A stretch of DNA of 64,000 nt from SG-bin7 sp964498095. Lineage in GTDB: Bacteria; Bdellovibrionota; Bdellovibrionia; Bdellovibrionales; SG-bin7. Each line of letters starts with the position of its first letter. Position 1 is the stretch's first letter. Below, piece by piece: positions 63,429-64,000 of the stretch. The notes beneath the pieces are model-generated. The model had not been told where the DNA came from and did no database searches. It saw only the letters and a program-made list of their open reading frames with translations. The stretch lies in contig CAZCFY010000001.1 in the NCBI GenBank assembly GCA_964498095.1, positions 124,001 to 188,000 on the forward strand. The letters are read 5' to 3'. Made by a program: the position numbers and the translations under genes.

Positions 63429-63464
63429 TGAATTTTGGCCTCACGTTAAATAAAGTTAAGCTAT

Positions 63465-63986
63465 ATGGATGAAATTTTAGTCGAATTTAAGGACGAGTCC
63501 AAGAAATTAGTTGATGAGATGATGGAGATTTTGGAAGAAGTTGACGGGCAGTTCTCACACAAATTTTTACTCGAGAATTATGGACAACTTGTTGACCGAA
63601 TTATGGGCGGCGCGAAGAATCTTTCGACCATGGGTCTCGCGCAAGGTCCAGGTGTAGAGAAAATCGGCAAATATGCGGAGCTCTGTAAACTCGTTGGCTA
63701 TAAATCATCTCAGGTAGACAACGAACAGCTCTTTACGGTCTCTGTTGCCCTGCTGTTAGATGCCACCGAAATGCTTCAGGGGATGATTAGTCACTTCGGT
63801 ACCGATCATGAAGTCGATGTTAAAAGTCTTTTAAATGCGACCTTTTTGGAGAGACTAACCTGGATAGCCACCAAATTTGACGAGAAGCTTCGTGCTTCCG
63901 TCGCGGTGAAAAAAGATGCAAGCAAATCCCAAGACCAAATTGATGCCTTATTAAGGCAATTAGGAGTTCTCGGAAAAGGTGCCTGA
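63465..63986 (+). CDS. Hpt-like helical protein lacking the phospho-His
   Basis: 173 residues, all helical. The start DEILVEFKDESKKLVDEMMEILEEVD resembles the first helix of Hpt/CheA P1 domains, but the phosphorylation helix reads RIMGGAKNLSTMGL, with Met where His would be. A scaffold or former phosphotransfer domain is likely. The final residues GKGA and the TGA stop come from the family B repeat, so the native C-terminus may have been different. Family assignment is moderate. Confidence 0.6.
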   Translation: MDEILVEFKDESKKLVDEMMEILEEVDGQFSHKFLLENYGQLVDRIMGGAKNLSTMGLAQGPGVEKIGKYAELCKLVGYKSSQVDNEQLFTVSVALLLDATEMLQGMISHFGTDHEVDVKSLLNATFLERLTWIATKFDEKLRASVAVKKDASKSQDQIDALLRQLGVLGKGA

Positions 63987-63994
63987 CACCTTTT
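63974..63994 (+). repeat. Family B repeat copy at the window end
   Basis: AAAAGGTGCCTGACACCTTTT, an almost perfect palindrome with the same 15-base start as the ends of the 225-bp unit at 55832. It holds the stop codon of the preceding gene. Whatever lies to the right is outside the window. Confidence 0.85.
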
Positions 63995-64000
63995 CAAGTC

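Noticed and set aside
1..64000. tRNA, rRNA, tmRNA genes or a CRISPR array
   Set aside because: Reading the intergenic gaps showed no cloverleaf with a TTCGANNC-type arm, no rRNA sequence and no regular repeat-spacer pattern.

Overview
The window is a gene-dense stretch of bacterial chromosome, cut inside a gene at its left end and inside a repeat at its right end. The gene content suggests a Gram-negative relative of Bdellovibrio (Bdellovibrionota, the former deltaproteobacteria). Pointers are an LptD outer-membrane protein, many Sec-exported hydrolases and hypothetical proteins, long coiled-coil proteins, a CHASE2 cyclase, a GYF-domain protein, tryptophan 2,3-dioxygenase with KynB, and lysine-rich H1-like tails. 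This taxonomic placement is inference: no rRNA gene is present.

Layout. 1-8186 is the translation block: ffh, a pilin-like gene, rpsP, khpA, rimM, trmD, a second SPOUT methyltransferase, rplS, rnhB and yraN. It is interrupted between rimM and trmD by three genes for exported proteins. 8565-9301 is a REP-associated tyrosine transposase (RAYT) element with a perfect terminal inverted repeat. 9300-16510 holds lptD, a CHASE2 adenylate cyclase, a STAS protein and a coiled-coil protein. 16604-24575 is an envelope region: VKOR-DsbA, then a GYF protein, a barrel-like protein, a TPR protein and a FecR-like protein, then a 559-residue coiled-coil protein. 24593-28783 carries pyruvate kinase, a cyclic-nucleotide-binding protein, a small membrane protein and an M20 amidohydrolase. 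28775-41380 is dominated by exported enzymes: a PhoD-HAD fusion, alpha/beta hydrolases, an M48 protease and large secreted unknowns, plus a cytosolic thiolase. 41419-43550 has an H1-like protein, a 55-bp hairpin repeat and an Ig/FnIII lipoprotein. 43551-44308 is the only long stretch without a convincing gene. 44887-54420 is one tightly packed plus-strand run: miaB, a BFN-family gene, gamma-carbonic anhydrase, guaB, guaA, dnaE, kynB. 54769-63994 contains a sigma-54-like promoter with an exported Pro-rich protein, an inverted-repeat element, tryptophan dioxygenase, YjbQ, a Coq4-like membrane protein, a four-gene peptide and amino-acid degradation operon, an SRPBCC protein and two degenerate signalling proteins.

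Two short repeat families are the most unusual structure. Family A is the 26-bp terminal repeat of the RAYT element, present again as a solo hairpin at 42146-42200. Family B has the core GGTGCCTGACACC; it frames a 225-bp non-coding unit at 55832-56056 and recurs at 63974-63994. The three complete units all lie between convergent genes and touch or nearly touch their stop codons. Family B supplies the stop codon of the last gene in the window.

Working together: lptD and its co-transcribed cyclase link envelope biogenesis to cAMP-type signalling, and a cyclic-nucleotide-binding effector is encoded 12 kb away. KynB and the dioxygenase give the first two steps of tryptophan degradation. The M42 peptidase, ureohydrolase-family enzyme and threonine-aldolase-family enzyme form an amino-acid breakdown operon, which fits a lifestyle that consumes protein.
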